A DNA stretch of 44,801 nt from Phycisphaerae bacterium (GCA_030448225.1 JAUJNJ010000053.1:1-44801); one strand, 5' to 3'; counted from the first letter of the stretch, positions 1-8,940 are shown. Notes: a model not told the origin generated them from the sequence alone. Translations and numbers: made by a program.

Positions 1-1080
1 GCACCCGCTATTACGAAGAAGGCGAACGCTTTCCCGAGAGCCTCCGCGCCGAAGTTTCTGACGGAATCGCCCACATCGAATCCATCACCGGAAAGCGCTT
101 CGGCGACCCCTCCGACCCGCTGCTCGTCTCCGTCCGCTCCGGCGCCCGCGTCTCGATGCCCGGCATGATGGACACCGTCCTCAACCTCGGCCTCAACGAC
201 CGGTCGGTCGAGGGGCTGACCAAGCAGACCGACAACCCGCGCTTCGCCCTCGACGCCTACCGCCGCTTCATCAGCCTGTTCGGGCGGATCGTCCAGGGGA
301 TCGGCGCCGAGCCGTTCGAGCACGCTCTCGACAAGGCCAAGGAGAAGGAGGGCGTCAGGTTCGACCACGAGCACTCCGCCGACGTCCTCCCCGACCACGT
401 GGCCGAGTACAACCAGCTCGTCAAGCAGGAGACCGGCCAGGAGTTCCCGTCCGACCCGCTCCAGCAGCTCGAGCTCGCCATCAAGGCCGTCTTCGCCTCC
501 TGGATGGGCCGCCGCGCCGTCGACTACCGCCGCGCCGAGAAGTACCCGGACGACTGGGGCACCGCCGTCAACGTCCAGACGATGGTCTTCGGCAACATGG
601 GCGCCGACTCCGGCACCGGCGTCGCCTTCACTCGCGACCCGAACACCGGCGAGAACGTCCTCTACGGCAACTTCCTCGCGAACGCCCAGGGCGAGGACGT
701 CGTCGCGGGCATCCGCAACGCCGAGCCGATCTCGGCGATGCGCGACCACAACCCCGAGGTCTACGCCGAGTTCCAGCGGATCGCCCGCCAGCTCGAGAAG
801 ACCTACCGCGACATGCAGGATCTCGAGTTCACCGTCGAGCGCGGCAAGCTCTGGATGCTCCAGACCCGCAACGGCAAGCGGACCGGCCGCGCCGCCGTCA
901 AGATCGCCAACGACCTGGTCCAGGGCGGCGTGCTGAGCAAGGACGAGGCGCTCCTGCGCGTCGAGCCCCGCCACGTCGAGCAGCTCCTGCTCCCCCGCTT
1001 CGAGGAGAAGGCCAAGGCGGAGGCCGAGGCGACCGGGCGGCTGATCGCCAAGGGTGTGCCGGCCTCGCCGGGCGCCGCCG
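1..1080 (+). CDS. ppdK: Pyruvate, phosphate dikinase, truncated at both ends
   Basis: PPDK interconverts pyruvate + ATP + Pi and phosphoenolpyruvate + AMP + PPi. The visible part, read in one frame from base 3, is the ATP-grasp nucleotide-binding half. It shows VSVRSGARVSMPGMMDT near 130-175, LNLGLND, GADSGTGVAFTRDPNTGE near 605-650, NAQGEDVVAGIR near 685-715, and LEFTVERGKLWMLQTRNGKR near 823-880. The 5' end lies outside the window. At about 1072-1080, just after GVPASPGAA (the entry to the central phosphohistidine domain), homology stops. The catalytic-His (TSHAA) domain and the PEP-binding barrel are missing. The reading frame continues to 1472 only because it runs antisense through a neighbouring gene. 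What remains could not catalyse the full reaction. The family assignment is very secure; the truncation is either a real rearrangement or an assembly join. Confidence 0.93.
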
Positions 1081-1439
1081 AAGAGGGCGATCGTGGAGGT
1101 GGTGACGCCCTGGAGGTCGGTCGGCTGGCGCAGGATCCGGCGGCGGGCGTGCCAGCCGAGGATCGTGCCGAGCGTCGCCATCGCGATCGCGATCGTGAAG
1201 CCGATGCTGTCCGCCTCGCCGCGCTCGAGGTTCCCGGCGCGGTAGAGGGCGGCGTTGATCGCCACGCCGACCGGGAGCGACGCACCGACCAGCAGCACCG
1301 CCGCCAACCCTTCGAGGCTCCGCCGCGGCGGCCGCGCGTACGCGACAGCCCGGCGGCGCGGGCCGCGCGGCGGCGCGTCCGGGGGCGAGGCGGGCTTCGT
1401 CGGCTGCTGCTGGATCATCGTCGTCATGCGGTTGGTCAT
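1081..1439 (-). CDS. Small membrane protein, 3'-truncated
   Basis: The minus-strand frame from the ATG at 1437-1439 (alternative ATG at 1425-1427) encodes a Pro/Arg-rich cytoplasmic head. Two hydrophobic segments follow, around EGLAAVLLVGASLPVGVAIN (about 1241-1301) and IGFTIAIAMATLGTILGW (about 1163-1217), then a basic stretch (HARRRIL). Codon use and the hydrophobic pattern look like a real gene, and the plus frame over the same bases is low-complexity Arg/Asp. The gene loses its 3' end at the same point, about 1075-1081, where the dikinase gene on the other strand stops making sense. I do not recognise the family. It is divergent from the phosphofructokinase gene, so 1440-1529 should hold promoters for both; no convincing -35/-10 pair was seen there. 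Confidence 0.55.
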
Positions 1440-1529
1440 CGTGCGCCGGCGCGGCACGCCGCGGCCGCTTGAAGCGGGCGGGCGTTCCACTACACTCCCT
1501 GCCAAGTTTTATCCTCCACCGGAAGCACA

Positions 1530-2771
1530 ATGGCAAATAACACCAACGGTAACGCGGTCATCGGCCAGTCGGGCGGGCCGACGTCGGTCATCAACCAGTC
1601 GCTCGTGGGCGTGGTGCAGGCGGTGCAGAACTCGAGCCACATCGGCCGCCTGCTCGGCGCCCGCCACGGCGTGCGCGGGATCGTCAATGAGGACTTCGTC
1701 CCGCTCAACGACGCGCCGCAGGAACTCCTCGAGCGCGTCGCCCAGACCCCCGCCGCCGCCCTCGGCTCCACCCGCGACAAGCCCGACGCCGCCTACTGCG
1801 AAAAGATCTTCGCCTCGTTCAAGAAGAACGACGTGCGCTTCTTCTTCTACGTCGGCGGCAACGACAGCGCCGACACCGCACGCATCGTGCAGGAACTGGC
1901 GGCGTCGGCGAAGTACGACCTGCAGGTCTTCCACATCCCCAAGACGATCGACAACGACTTGCGCGTCCACGACCACACGCCCGGCTTCGGCTCGGCGGCG
2001 CGGTTCGTCGCGTCGGCGATCATGGGCGACGACTACGACAACCGCTCGTTGCCCGGCATCAAGGTCGACGTGATCATGGGCCGCCACGCCGGCTTCCTCA
2101 CCGCCGCCAGCGTGCTGGCCCGGCAGAACCCGGACGACGGCCCGCACCTGATCTACGTGCCCGAAGCCCCGCTGACCGAGGAGAAGTTCCTCGCCGACGT
2201 CGACGCCGTCTACGAGCGGCTCGGCCGGTGCCTGATCGCGGTGAGCGAGGGCGTGAGCGTGCCGGAGAAGAACGACAAAGGCCACCACGTCACCTGGGCG
2301 GAGAAGCTCGCCGCCAACATCGAGAAGGACGCGCACGGCAACATCAACCTCGCGGGCACGGGCCTCGGCGACCACCTGGCGAACCTGATCCAGACGAAGC
2401 TCCAGGTGCCCGGCGGGAAGAAGCTCCGCGTTCGGGCCGACACGTTCGGCTACCTCCAGCGGAGCTTCCCCGGACTGGCCGTCAGCGAGGTCGACGCGCG
2501 CGAGGCGCGGATGGTCGGCCGGGTGGCGGTCGAGTACAGCAAGGACCCGGCCAACCGCGAGGGCTCGATCGCGATGCAGCGCAAGGCCGGCGGCGGCTAC
2601 GAGATCGAGACGATCTTCACGTCGATCAAGAACGTCGCCCGCGACACGAAGCACCTCGCCGACGAGTACATCAAGGGCGGCAACGACATCACGCAGGCGT
2701 TCATCGATTACGCCAAGCCAATCGTCGGGCCGATGCCGGTGGTGGGTTCGCTGGCGGAGTTGAAGAAGTAG
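1530..2771 (+). CDS. 6-phosphofructokinase, PPi-dependent type
   Basis: This 413-residue protein phosphorylates fructose 6-phosphate to the 1,6-bisphosphate in glycolysis. The sequence signature points to pyrophosphate rather than ATP as donor. Residues 12-25 (GQSGGPTSVINQSL) are the Gly-rich phosphate loop. YVGGNDSADTA (107-117) holds the donor-specificity site, where an Asp follows the third position as in PPi enzymes (ATP enzymes have GGDGS). PKTIDND (137-143) carries the Lys typical of PPi enzymes, and MGRHAGFL (193-200) contacts the substrate. The third position of the donor loop is Asn where most members have Asp. The frame is intact and the length fits single-subunit bacterial PPi-PFKs. 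The ATG at 1530 directly precedes the conserved N-terminus, with a GGAA tract just upstream. It lies next to a dikinase fragment that would also use PPi, which may be metabolically meaningful if that join is real. Confidence 0.93.
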   Translation: MANNTNGNAVIGQSGGPTSVINQSLVGVVQAVQNSSHIGRLLGARHGVRGIVNEDFVPLNDAPQELLERVAQTPAAALGSTRDKPDAAYCEKIFASFKKNDVRFFFYVGGNDSADTARIVQELAASAKYDLQVFHIPKTIDNDLRVHDHTPGFGSAARFVASAIMGDDYDNRSLPGIKVDVIMGRHAGFLTAASVLARQNPDDGPHLIYVPEAPLTEEKFLADVDAVYERLGRCLIAVSEGVSVPEKNDKGHHVTWAEKLAANIEKDAHGNINLAGTGLGDHLANLIQTKLQVPGGKKLRVRADTFGYLQRSFPGLAVSEVDAREARMVGRVAVEYSKDPANREGSIAMQRKAGGGYEIETIFTSIKNVARDTKHLADEYIKGGNDITQAFIDYAKPIVGPMPVVGSLAELKK

Positions 2772-3008
2772 GAGCGCGTGTGGAGTCAGAATGCCGGACC
2801 ACGAACGGCCGCCGTCCCGCCGAGGCGGCGCGCGGGCCGCGTTCGGATCGCGCCCGTCTTCTGTCGCGCCGCGGGTGCATGCGGGTAGACGTCGTTGCCC
2901 CGCATCCTCGCGGGACGGGGACGGGTGCGCCGCGGGCGTCCGGGCGTCAGAGCATCCCCTGGTCCCGAGCGGGTGCGGGCCGCAGTGCCGGGGAGGACGG
3001 CGCTCAAC

Positions 3009-3584
3009 CTATTTCCCGTCGACGCGATACAGGCGCCTCTGACGTTTCGCCGCTTCCCGCCGCTCCTGGCGCTCGACGTCCAGGCTGTATATCGGCACGT
3101 CGTCGTCGTCGTCGTCCTCCTCCTCGCCTAGAGCGGCATCGACCGCCACCGCGCCGACGACCAGCGCGCCCACCGCCGCCCCCGTGACCACGCCGGCGAG
3201 CACGCGGCCGGTTCCAACGGTCAGGTCGGAGGGCACCTCGTGCCGGGCGTACCAGATCAGCCGGCGCGAGCCGTCCGGGATGGGCGGTTCGATCGCGATC
3301 TGCTCGTCGCCGGCCAGGGCGAGCAGGCCGCCGTCGTCGGTCGTGGTGAAGCCGACCGTGTCGCCCCGCTTCAGGATCCGCTCGGTCCCGGCGATCGGGC
3401 CGCTGTGGGACTTGTTCTGCACCCACTTCACCTGATAAACGCCCGTCTCCCGCACCGTCGACGTGGTGGTGGACGGCGGCTGAGAAAGGTCGTGCCGCGC
3501 GAGCCGCGCCGCACGGGTGGTGACGCACCCGGTGCTGGTGACGAGAAGGACGGCGAGGCAGACGAACGAAATGCGCTGAATCAT
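3009..3584 (-). CDS. Putative lipoprotein, acidic C-terminal half
   Basis: This is a 191-residue exported protein of unknown function. The N-terminus has a hydrophobic signal segment (ISFVCLAVLLVTSTGC) ending in a lipobox-like site with Cys at position 20, so lipid anchoring is likely. The middle is polar and beta-rich. A small-residue hydrophobic stretch (VLAGVVTGAAVGALVVGAVA, about 127-146) could be a Gly-zipper membrane segment. It is followed by an acidic run (EEEDDDDDD) and a basic end. The frame is intact. It lies 96 bases downstream of hisB on the same strand but has no obvious link with histidine synthesis. The 237 bases between its end and the end of pfk (2772-3008) hold nothing I can identify. 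Confidence 0.7.
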   Translation of the reverse strand: MIQRISFVCLAVLLVTSTGCVTTRAARLARHDLSQPPSTTTSTVRETGVYQVKWVQNKSHSGPIAGTERILKRGDTVGFTTTDDGGLLALAGDEQIAIEPPIPDGSRRLIWYARHEVPSDLTVGTGRVLAGVVTGAAVGALVVGAVAVDAALGEEEDDDDDDVPIYSLDVERQERREAAKRQRRLYRVDGK

Positions 3585-3680
3585 GGCGCCCCCGAGGCTA
3601 AGGTCGACGGTTCAGAGCTTACCCCGCCGCCGGGTCGGAGCGGGAGTGAATTTTGCGCGGAACCTTACCCCGGCACGGCG

Positions 3681-4292
3681 TCAGCCGATGAGCGAGCCCT
3701 TCGTGCTGGGCACGTCGTCGTTCCGCGGGTCGTGGCTCACCGCTTGTCGCAACGCCTTCGCGAGCGACTTGAAGATCGCCTCGGCGATGTGGTGGTTGTT
3801 CGTGCCGTAGGGAACCGTCACGTGCAGGTTCATCCGCGCGCTGGTGGCGACGGCCTTGAGGAATTCCTCAACGAGTTCCACGGGGAACGCGCCGATCGAC
3901 GGCCCGGTGAACGCGACGTTGAACACGAACGCCGGGCGGCCCGAGAGGTCGACGGCCACCTGCGCGAGCGTCTCGTCCATCGGCACGATCGCCCAGCCGT
4001 AGCGGTAGATGCCGCGCTTGTCGCCAACCGCCCTCTCGATCGCCTGTCCGAGCACGATGCCGACGTCTTCCACCGTGTGGTGCGCGTCGACCTGCAGGTC
4101 GCCCTCGGCGGTGACGTCAAGGTCGATCAGGCCGTGGCGGCCGAGCAGGTCGAGCATGTGGTCAAAAAAGCCGACGCCGGTGTGGACCGACGTGCGCCCC
4201 TTCCCGTCCAAGTTCAGCGACAAGGAGATCTTCGTCTCCTTCGTCTGGCGGGAGAGTTGCGCGGTGCGGCGGGTGGGCGACGCTTGTGACAT
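3681..4292 (-). CDS. hisB: Imidazoleglycerol-phosphate dehydratase
   Basis: HisB converts imidazole-glycerol phosphate to imidazole-acetol phosphate, the step before HisC in histidine synthesis. The 203-residue protein is a full-length single-function HisB. It shows GFFDHMLDLLGRHG (41-54), the metal-binding HHTVEDVG (71-78) and NHHIAEAIFKSLAKALRQA (166-184), and the usual PSTKG end. The ATG at 4290-4292 was chosen because it gives the normal short N-terminal extension; the frame stays open further upstream only through hisC shadow sequence. It is the last his gene of the minus-strand run hisD-hisC-hisB, 56 bases after hisC. That spacer contains a copy of the GCTTGCGGCTTAG repeat. Unlike its two partners it is free of frameshifts. 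Confidence 0.95.
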   Translation of the reverse strand: MSQASPTRRTAQLSRQTKETKISLSLNLDGKGRTSVHTGVGFFDHMLDLLGRHGLIDLDVTAEGDLQVDAHHTVEDVGIVLGQAIERAVGDKRGIYRYGWAIVPMDETLAQVAVDLSGRPAFVFNVAFTGPSIGAFPVELVEEFLKAVATSARMNLHVTVPYGTNNHHIAEAIFKSLAKALRQAVSHDPRNDDVPSTKGSLIG

Positions 4293-4319
4293 GTCGTTCG
4301 TTCTCTTCGAAGGGTCGAG

Positions 4320-4335
4320 CCGCTTGCGGCTTAGC
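4320..4335. repeat. Copy of dispersed CCGCTTGCGGCTTAGC repeat
   Basis: The 16 bases CCGCTTGCGGCTTAGC between hisC and hisB are identical to each arm of the large palindrome at 31848-31899. A shortened inverse copy is at 34660-34669. Here only one arm is present. Confidence 0.7.
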
Positions 4336-4348
4336 AACCGAGGGGGGA

Positions 4349-5450
4349 CTAAGCCTGCGACGCCCCCACCGGCTCGGCCGACTCCCGCCGGCTCTCGGTG
4401 GCGGTCAGCGCTTTGATGCCGCCGAGCAGCGCGTTGTTCTCCTGGCTCGTCCCCACGGTGATGCGGATCTTGTCGGCCAGCCCCGGCTTGTCGAAGTAGC
4501 GCACGAGGATGCCCTGCTGCTTCAGCCCGAGGTACGCCGCCTTGCCGCGGCCGTCGGGCGTGGCGGCGAGGATGAAGTTCGCCTGGCTCGGCAGCACGGT
4601 CCAGCCGAGCTGCGTCAGTTCCGACGACAGGCGCTGGCGCTCCGACTTCACGTGCTCCCAGGTGCGCTGCGCGTACTCCTGGTCGCCGATGGCGGCCGTC
4701 GCGGCGCAGACGGAGATCGCGTCGGTGTTGTAGCTGTCCTTCACCTTCATCATCTCGGCGACCACCTCGGCCTGACCGATCGCGTAGCCGAAGCGCAGGC
4801 CGGCCAGCGAGTAAGACTTGGACATGGTGCGAGACACGACGACGATCGCGTGCGCCATCACCAGCGCGACGCACTCGTCGTCGGCGAAGTCCGCCTACGA
4901 CTCGGCGACCAGCAGCAGGGAGTCGAGGCCCGTCGCGAGCTGCGCGACCTTCAGCGGCGAGACGAACGTGCCGCTGGCGCGTTGGGGTTGGCGGGGTAGA
5001 CCGCGTCGGCCTTGGCCGCAGCAGGCCGTCGATCAGGGCGACCAGTCCTTCTCCCACGGCACGCTCACGTACCGCGCTTCCTCCTCGAGCGCGCCGAGGA
5101 TCAGGTAGAGCGAGTACGTCGGGTCGGGCGACGCCAGCACGCCGCCCGGCGGCTGAACGTGCACGCGTCGCGATCGTGAGCACGTCGTCGCTCCCGTTGC
5201 CCGCGATGATCATGTCGGGCGACACGCCGTGCAGCTTGGCGGCGGCGGCGGAAGGCCTCGGCGGTCGGGTTGGGGTAGCGGCGGAGCATTTCCGGCTCGA
5301 CCTGCGTCAGCGCGCCTGCATCACCTTCGGGCTGGGCGGGAACGGGTTCTCGTTGGTGTTGAGCTTCACCACCCGCTCGCCGGCCGCGGGCTGCTCGCCG
5401 GGGTGTAGCCTTGCATGTCGCATGGCGGCGCGGACGAATGAGAGAGCCAT
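4349..5450 (-). CDS. hisC: Histidinol-phosphate aminotransferase, interrupted
   Basis: HisC is a PLP enzyme that moves an amino group from glutamate to imidazole-acetol phosphate. The N-terminus (ATG 5448-5450; VVKLNTNENPFPPSPKVMQA near 5310-5370) and the C-terminal half (4349-4861) are clear. The latter has the PLP-lysine motif SRTMSKSYSLAGLRFGYAIG near 4780-4833 and LADKIRITVGT near the end. Total span (367 codons) equals a normal HisC. The middle (4862-5300) needs several frame changes. There is also a TAG at about 4898-4900 where the family has the conserved Tyr of the [DE]-x-Y-x-[DE]-F motif, here read as AES-stop-ADFADDE. Two compensating indels near 5410-5425 disrupt the usual RDMxGYTPGEQP segment. 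It is either a sequencing-damaged good gene (favoured) or a pseudogene. Confidence 0.85.
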
Positions 5451-5634
5451 GGGATCAGTGTAACCACCAAATGTCGCAGAGACGACGAGCACGCGCAGAT
5501 TCTGCGAAACGAATCGACCTCAGCTCGTCGATCCGCCCGGCTTCACCCGGAACGTCGCGGCTTTAACAACGACGCGGGATCGAGCGATGCGCCGGCAGCT
5601 TCAGTGCGACGCCGCCACTTCGTGCCTCCGTGTA

Positions 5635-6948
5635 TTAACTCGTCTTCGATCGGATCGCCACGCTCGCCGCGTGCGCGTCCAGGCCCTCGGCGGTCGCCAT
5701 CGTGATGATCGCGTCCGCGTCGGCGGCGAGGCCGGCGGCGTCGTAGCGCTCGACGCTCATGCAGCTTGAGGAACTCGTAGACGCTGATGCCCGCTGGAGA
5801 AGCGCGCCGTCGTGTTCGTCGGCAGGCAGTGGCTCGGGCCGGCACGTAATCGCCCGCTGCCACCGGCGACCACGGGCCGACGAACACCGCGCCGCCGTGC
5901 CGCAGTTTCGCCAGCGTCGCCGCCTCGTCGCGCGTCTGGAGGTTGACGTGCTCGGCGGCGAACCGGTCGGCGAGCCGCGATCAGGTCGTCCATCGAGGCG
6001 CCCCAGGATGATCACCTCTCACTTTCGAGCGACCGGCGGAGCGGCTCGATACGGAGCAGCGTCTTCGACTGCCGCTCGATCTCGCGCGTCACCTCGGCGG
6101 CGAGCGACTCGGAGGTCGTGAGGAGGAAGCAACTGCCCGGGTCGTGCTCGGCCTGGGCGAGCAGGTCTGCGGCTATGAAGTCGGCCCGGCCGGTCTCGTC
6201 GGCGAGCGTCAGGATCTCGCTCGGCCCGAGGAAGCCGTCGATCCCGACACAGCCGGCCAGCGCCCGCTTGGCGAGCTGCACGTAGCGGTTGCCGGGGCCG
6301 ACGATCTTGTCAACGGCGGGGATCGTCTTCGTGCCGAACGCCATCGCCCCGATCGCCGCCGCGCGCGCCGGCGCGGGAAGACGTCGGTCAGGGCGAGTTC
6401 GTGGCACGCCGCCAGCACGAGGTCGCTCCGGCCGAACTTGCTCGGCGGCGAGCAGACGACGATCCGCCGCACGCCCGCGACCTGCGCCCGGCACGGCGAG
6501 CATGATGAGCTCGATGGGTACGCCGCCTTGCCGCCGGGGAAGTAAAGGCCCGCGGCTGTCGAGCGGCGTGAAGCGGAGCCCGAGTTCAACCCGGCCGCCG
6601 CAGCGGCCGGCTCGGTCGGCATCACGTGCTGCTGGTACTCGCGCACCTGCGCGATCGACCTGCGGATGGCCGCCATCTGCTGCGGCGGCACGCGCCCGGC
6701 GGCGTCGCGCATCTCATCCGGGTGGACGCGCAGGCCGTCGGCGGTGAAGGCGGGATCGTCGAAGCGGCGGGCGGAGTCGACGACCGCGTCGTCGCCGCGC
6801 TCGGCGACGTCGGCCAGGGTCTGCTGCACCGCGGCCGCGTCGGCGGCGGCGCCGAGGGCGACGTCGCGCGGGTCGAGGCGCAGCCGGCGGAGGAGGGTCT
6901 CGACGCGCAGGCGGTCGGCCTTCCGGTCGAGGCGCAGGTCGGGATCAT
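5635..6948 (-). CDS. hisD: Histidinol dehydrogenase, frameshifted
   Basis: HisD oxidises histidinol to histidine in two NAD-dependent steps using an active-site zinc. Translation across frames from the ATG at 6946-6948 gives the ordered family landmarks. These are RRFDDPAFTADGLRV, AGLYFPGGKAAYPSS (near 6510-6555), RRIVVCSPPSK, ACHELALTDVFPA, KTIPAVDKIVGPGNRYVQLAKR (6260-6330), GIDGFLGPSEILTLADE (6195-6245), DLLAQAEHDPGS (near 6140-6175), a C-terminal GPSHCLPT segment near 5830, and the closing helix ending at 5635. At least five frame changes are needed, clustered near 6930, 6560, 6370, 6015 and 5780-5990. The span (1314 bases, about 437 codons) is normal. The start is 12 bases from the end of the upstream regulator gene, so they are probably co-transcribed. 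Such damage in a core biosynthetic gene suggests base-calling error. Confidence 0.88.
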
Positions 6949-6960
6949 GGTGCCGAGACT

Positions 6961-7813
6961 CTACGCGTCGGCGGCGGAGGGAAGCGTGTGGAAGTACTTC
7001 AGGAGCGTCACCTGGTTGCCGCGGTCGTTGTACTCGATGCGGTCGACCATCCCCTTGGCGATCATGATGCCGAACCCGCCCTGTCGCATCCCGAGCTTCT
7101 CGCGGATCGTCAGGTGCGCGACCGGGTCCTCGTCGCTGGCCGCGTGGGGATCGCGTTCGGGTCGAAGCCCGGCCCTGGTCGGTGATCACGAACTTCATGT
7201 GGTCATCGGCCACCTCGTACGCGATCGAGACGGTCAGGTCCTCGTTGCGGCCGTTGCCCCACTCGATCGCGTTCTCGGTCATCTCCAGCACCGCGTACCG
7301 CACCCGGCCGATGTCGGCCTCGGTCATCGGCGTGAGCTGGAACAACTCGTCGAGCAAATCGTTGAGGTGCTCTCGGTACCGGCTGTCGCTCTGCATGTGC
7401 AGCTCGACGCGCGTCCGCACCTGGCCGCCGGTCAGCCGCCGGTGCTGGTCGAGCAGGTCGCGGAGTTCCTTGAGCAGTTCGTCGGGCGAGAAGGGCTTGG
7501 TGAGGTAGCGGTTGGCCCCGACCGCGCAGGCCCTGGCGGCGACTGCGGGTCGTTGAGGGCCGTCAACATCAGGATCGGGATGTTGTTCGTGTCCTTGCGG
7601 AACTTGAGCTTGCGGCAGACGTCGAAGCCGTTCATCCCCGGCAGCATGACGTCCAGGACGAGCGCGTCGGGGCACTTGGCCGGCACGCGCTCCATGGCCT
7701 CGGCGCCGTCGTAGACGGCCTCGGGCTCGTACCCTGCGAGTTGAGCAGCGCGCGAGCATCTCCGAGATGTCCGGGTCGTCTTCGACGACCATGATGCGTT
7801 CGACGTGCTTCAC
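6961..7813 (-). CDS. Response regulator fused to GHKL ATPase, frameshifted
   Basis: This is a signalling protein of about 284 codons. From a GTG start (7811-7813), [19 protein letters not shown] begins a receiver domain. It has acidic residues at 12-13, the phospho-acceptor region [20 protein letters not shown] (about 7611-7670) and the conserved Lys in [10 protein letters not shown] (about 7475-7510). After a short linker a HATPase_c_2/RsbW-like domain follows. Its N-box is [12 protein letters not shown] (about 7255-7290), the G1 box ITDQGPGF is reached through a frameshift near 7165, and the end runs [20 protein letters not shown] to a TAG at 6961-6963. At least three frameshifts are needed (near 7750, 7530 and 7165). 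Fusions of receiver and anti-sigma-kinase-like domains are known in partner-switching systems; the target here is unknown. The gene sits 12 bases before hisD. Confidence 0.8.
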
Positions 7814-8036
7814 CGAGCCACCCTCCGTTGGGAGCGCCGCCGCGGGGCCGTTCTCTCGCCTGCCGTTCTCTCTCGCCCGTCGCCGATGCTAACCTACCGG
7901 CCCCGTCCGACCCGCGACAACTTTCGCCGCCGCCGGCGTCGGTTCGCGGCGAGGCGTACCTTCCGTTTCAGAAGACCGCCGGCTTCCGCCCGCGGCTTTC
8001 TTGATGTGCCTGCGGCAGCGTCTCGGCTTTCGCTCG

Positions 8037-8348
8037 TCAGGCCATCGTGTACAGCACGGTCGCCATCAACAGGCTGACGCCACCGGCGATCAGGCCCACC
8101 CACGCGGGGCCCGCTCCCTCGGCCGGCCCCGCCTCCGGGACGGGCGCCCGTCCGCAGCTTTCTCATCACCACCACGCCCAGCACCACCGCGGCTAACCCG
8201 TCGACGACGAGCGTGCCGAGATGGGTCAGGCTGAACACGCCCAGCACGAGCGACACCAGCGCGCCAGCGGGTGCTGGCGGCCGACCCAGTTTGCCCAGCC
8301 TGCCGCCCGAGCGTCGTCACGCGGCGAAGGGCGGCCGAACAGTGCCAT
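8037..8348 (-). CDS. Small two-helix membrane protein, frameshifted
   Basis: From the ATG at 8346-8348 a polar N-terminus (ALFGRPSPRDDARAAGWAN) is followed, after a frame change near 8256, by the hydrophobic segment SLVLGVFSLTHLGTLVVDGL and VVLGVVVMRKLR. A second frame change near 8120 leads to a short second hydrophobic segment ending in ATVLYTMA and a TGA at 8037-8039. Start and stop share a frame, so the indels cancel. The result would be a protein of about 103 residues with two or three membrane helices. I do not recognise a family. The call rests on hydrophobic pattern and on the natural ends, so confidence is low. It lies 223 bases upstream of the regulator gene on the same strand. Confidence 0.4.
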
Positions 8349-8506
8349 CGACCCCATCCTAGAACGTCGGTGCGAAACGCTCAACGCGAGAAGATGCCGG
8401 GCCATCACGTTGACGCGCTGATCGAGCAGCCGGAAGCGTATGGCGCGGCGGCCGATCCGGCACATCCGTTGTCACCCGGTCCCGCGGCGACCCGTGGCCG
8501 GCCGGT

Positions 8507-8806
8507 TCACTTGAAGTCGTAGATCTGCACGCGCTCCCAGTGCTGCTTGTTGCGCGCGATGAACTCCTTGTGCAGCGGGTGTTCCTGGTACACGTCGTGG
8601 CCGGCGACGTCGTCGAGCGCGACGCAGAGGCCGACGTCGTACGAGTTGTCGACGACCTCGCGCGGCGTCATCGCCGGCCGGCCGGCCCACAGGTTGCGCA
8701 CGGACGGGATCTTGCCGAGGTACGCCTGGCAGTCGTCCACGAGTTGCTTGCGGGCGGCGTCGGGGGTGCCGTCCTTCATCCAGAAGAGCACGAAGTGAAC
8801 GAACAT
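8507..8806 (-). CDS. Dabb-type stress-responsive A/B-barrel protein
   Basis: This is a 99-residue protein covering exactly one dimeric alpha/beta-barrel (Dabb) domain. It has the strand-1 motif MFVHFVLFWMKDG, a helix with DAARKQLVDDCQAYLGKIPSV, the NSYDVGLCVALDD strand, and the closing HPLHKEFIARNKQHWERVQIYDFK-like segment (residues 77-99). The family has diverse small-molecule or protective roles and the substrate cannot be told from sequence. The ATG at 8804-8806 gives the canonical start of the fold; a longer reading frame upstream is non-coding in character and overlaps a repeat-rich spacer. The frame is intact. No operon partner is within 150 bases on the same strand. Confidence 0.85.
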   Translation of the reverse strand: MFVHFVLFWMKDGTPDAARKQLVDDCQAYLGKIPSVRNLWAGRPAMTPREVVDNSYDVGLCVALDDVAGHDVYQEHPLHKEFIARNKQHWERVQIYDFK

Positions 8807-8940
8807 GATGTTTGCTTTCTCCTGCGGATCGTGGGCGTCGGGCGCGGTGCGACCGCGCGAGACCGGCGATCCTAGCGGACGCCATCGCCTCCCGCGAGTG
8901 TCGTGACGCTTCGTCGGGTCGCGGCGCATCGCGGTGCTTA

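Noticed and set aside
1509..2654. A 381-residue minus-strand frame opposite phosphofructokinase
   Set aside because: Shadow of a strongly conserved enzyme gene.
2786..3007. Small frames on both strands after phosphofructokinase
   Set aside because: No protein-like composition, no ribosome site, and opposite frames equally open, as expected by chance in this GC range.
3681..5225. A single 514-residue HisC-HisB fusion on the minus strand
   Set aside because: The upstream part is out-of-frame hisC sequence; only the last 203 residues are HisB, with their own ATG.
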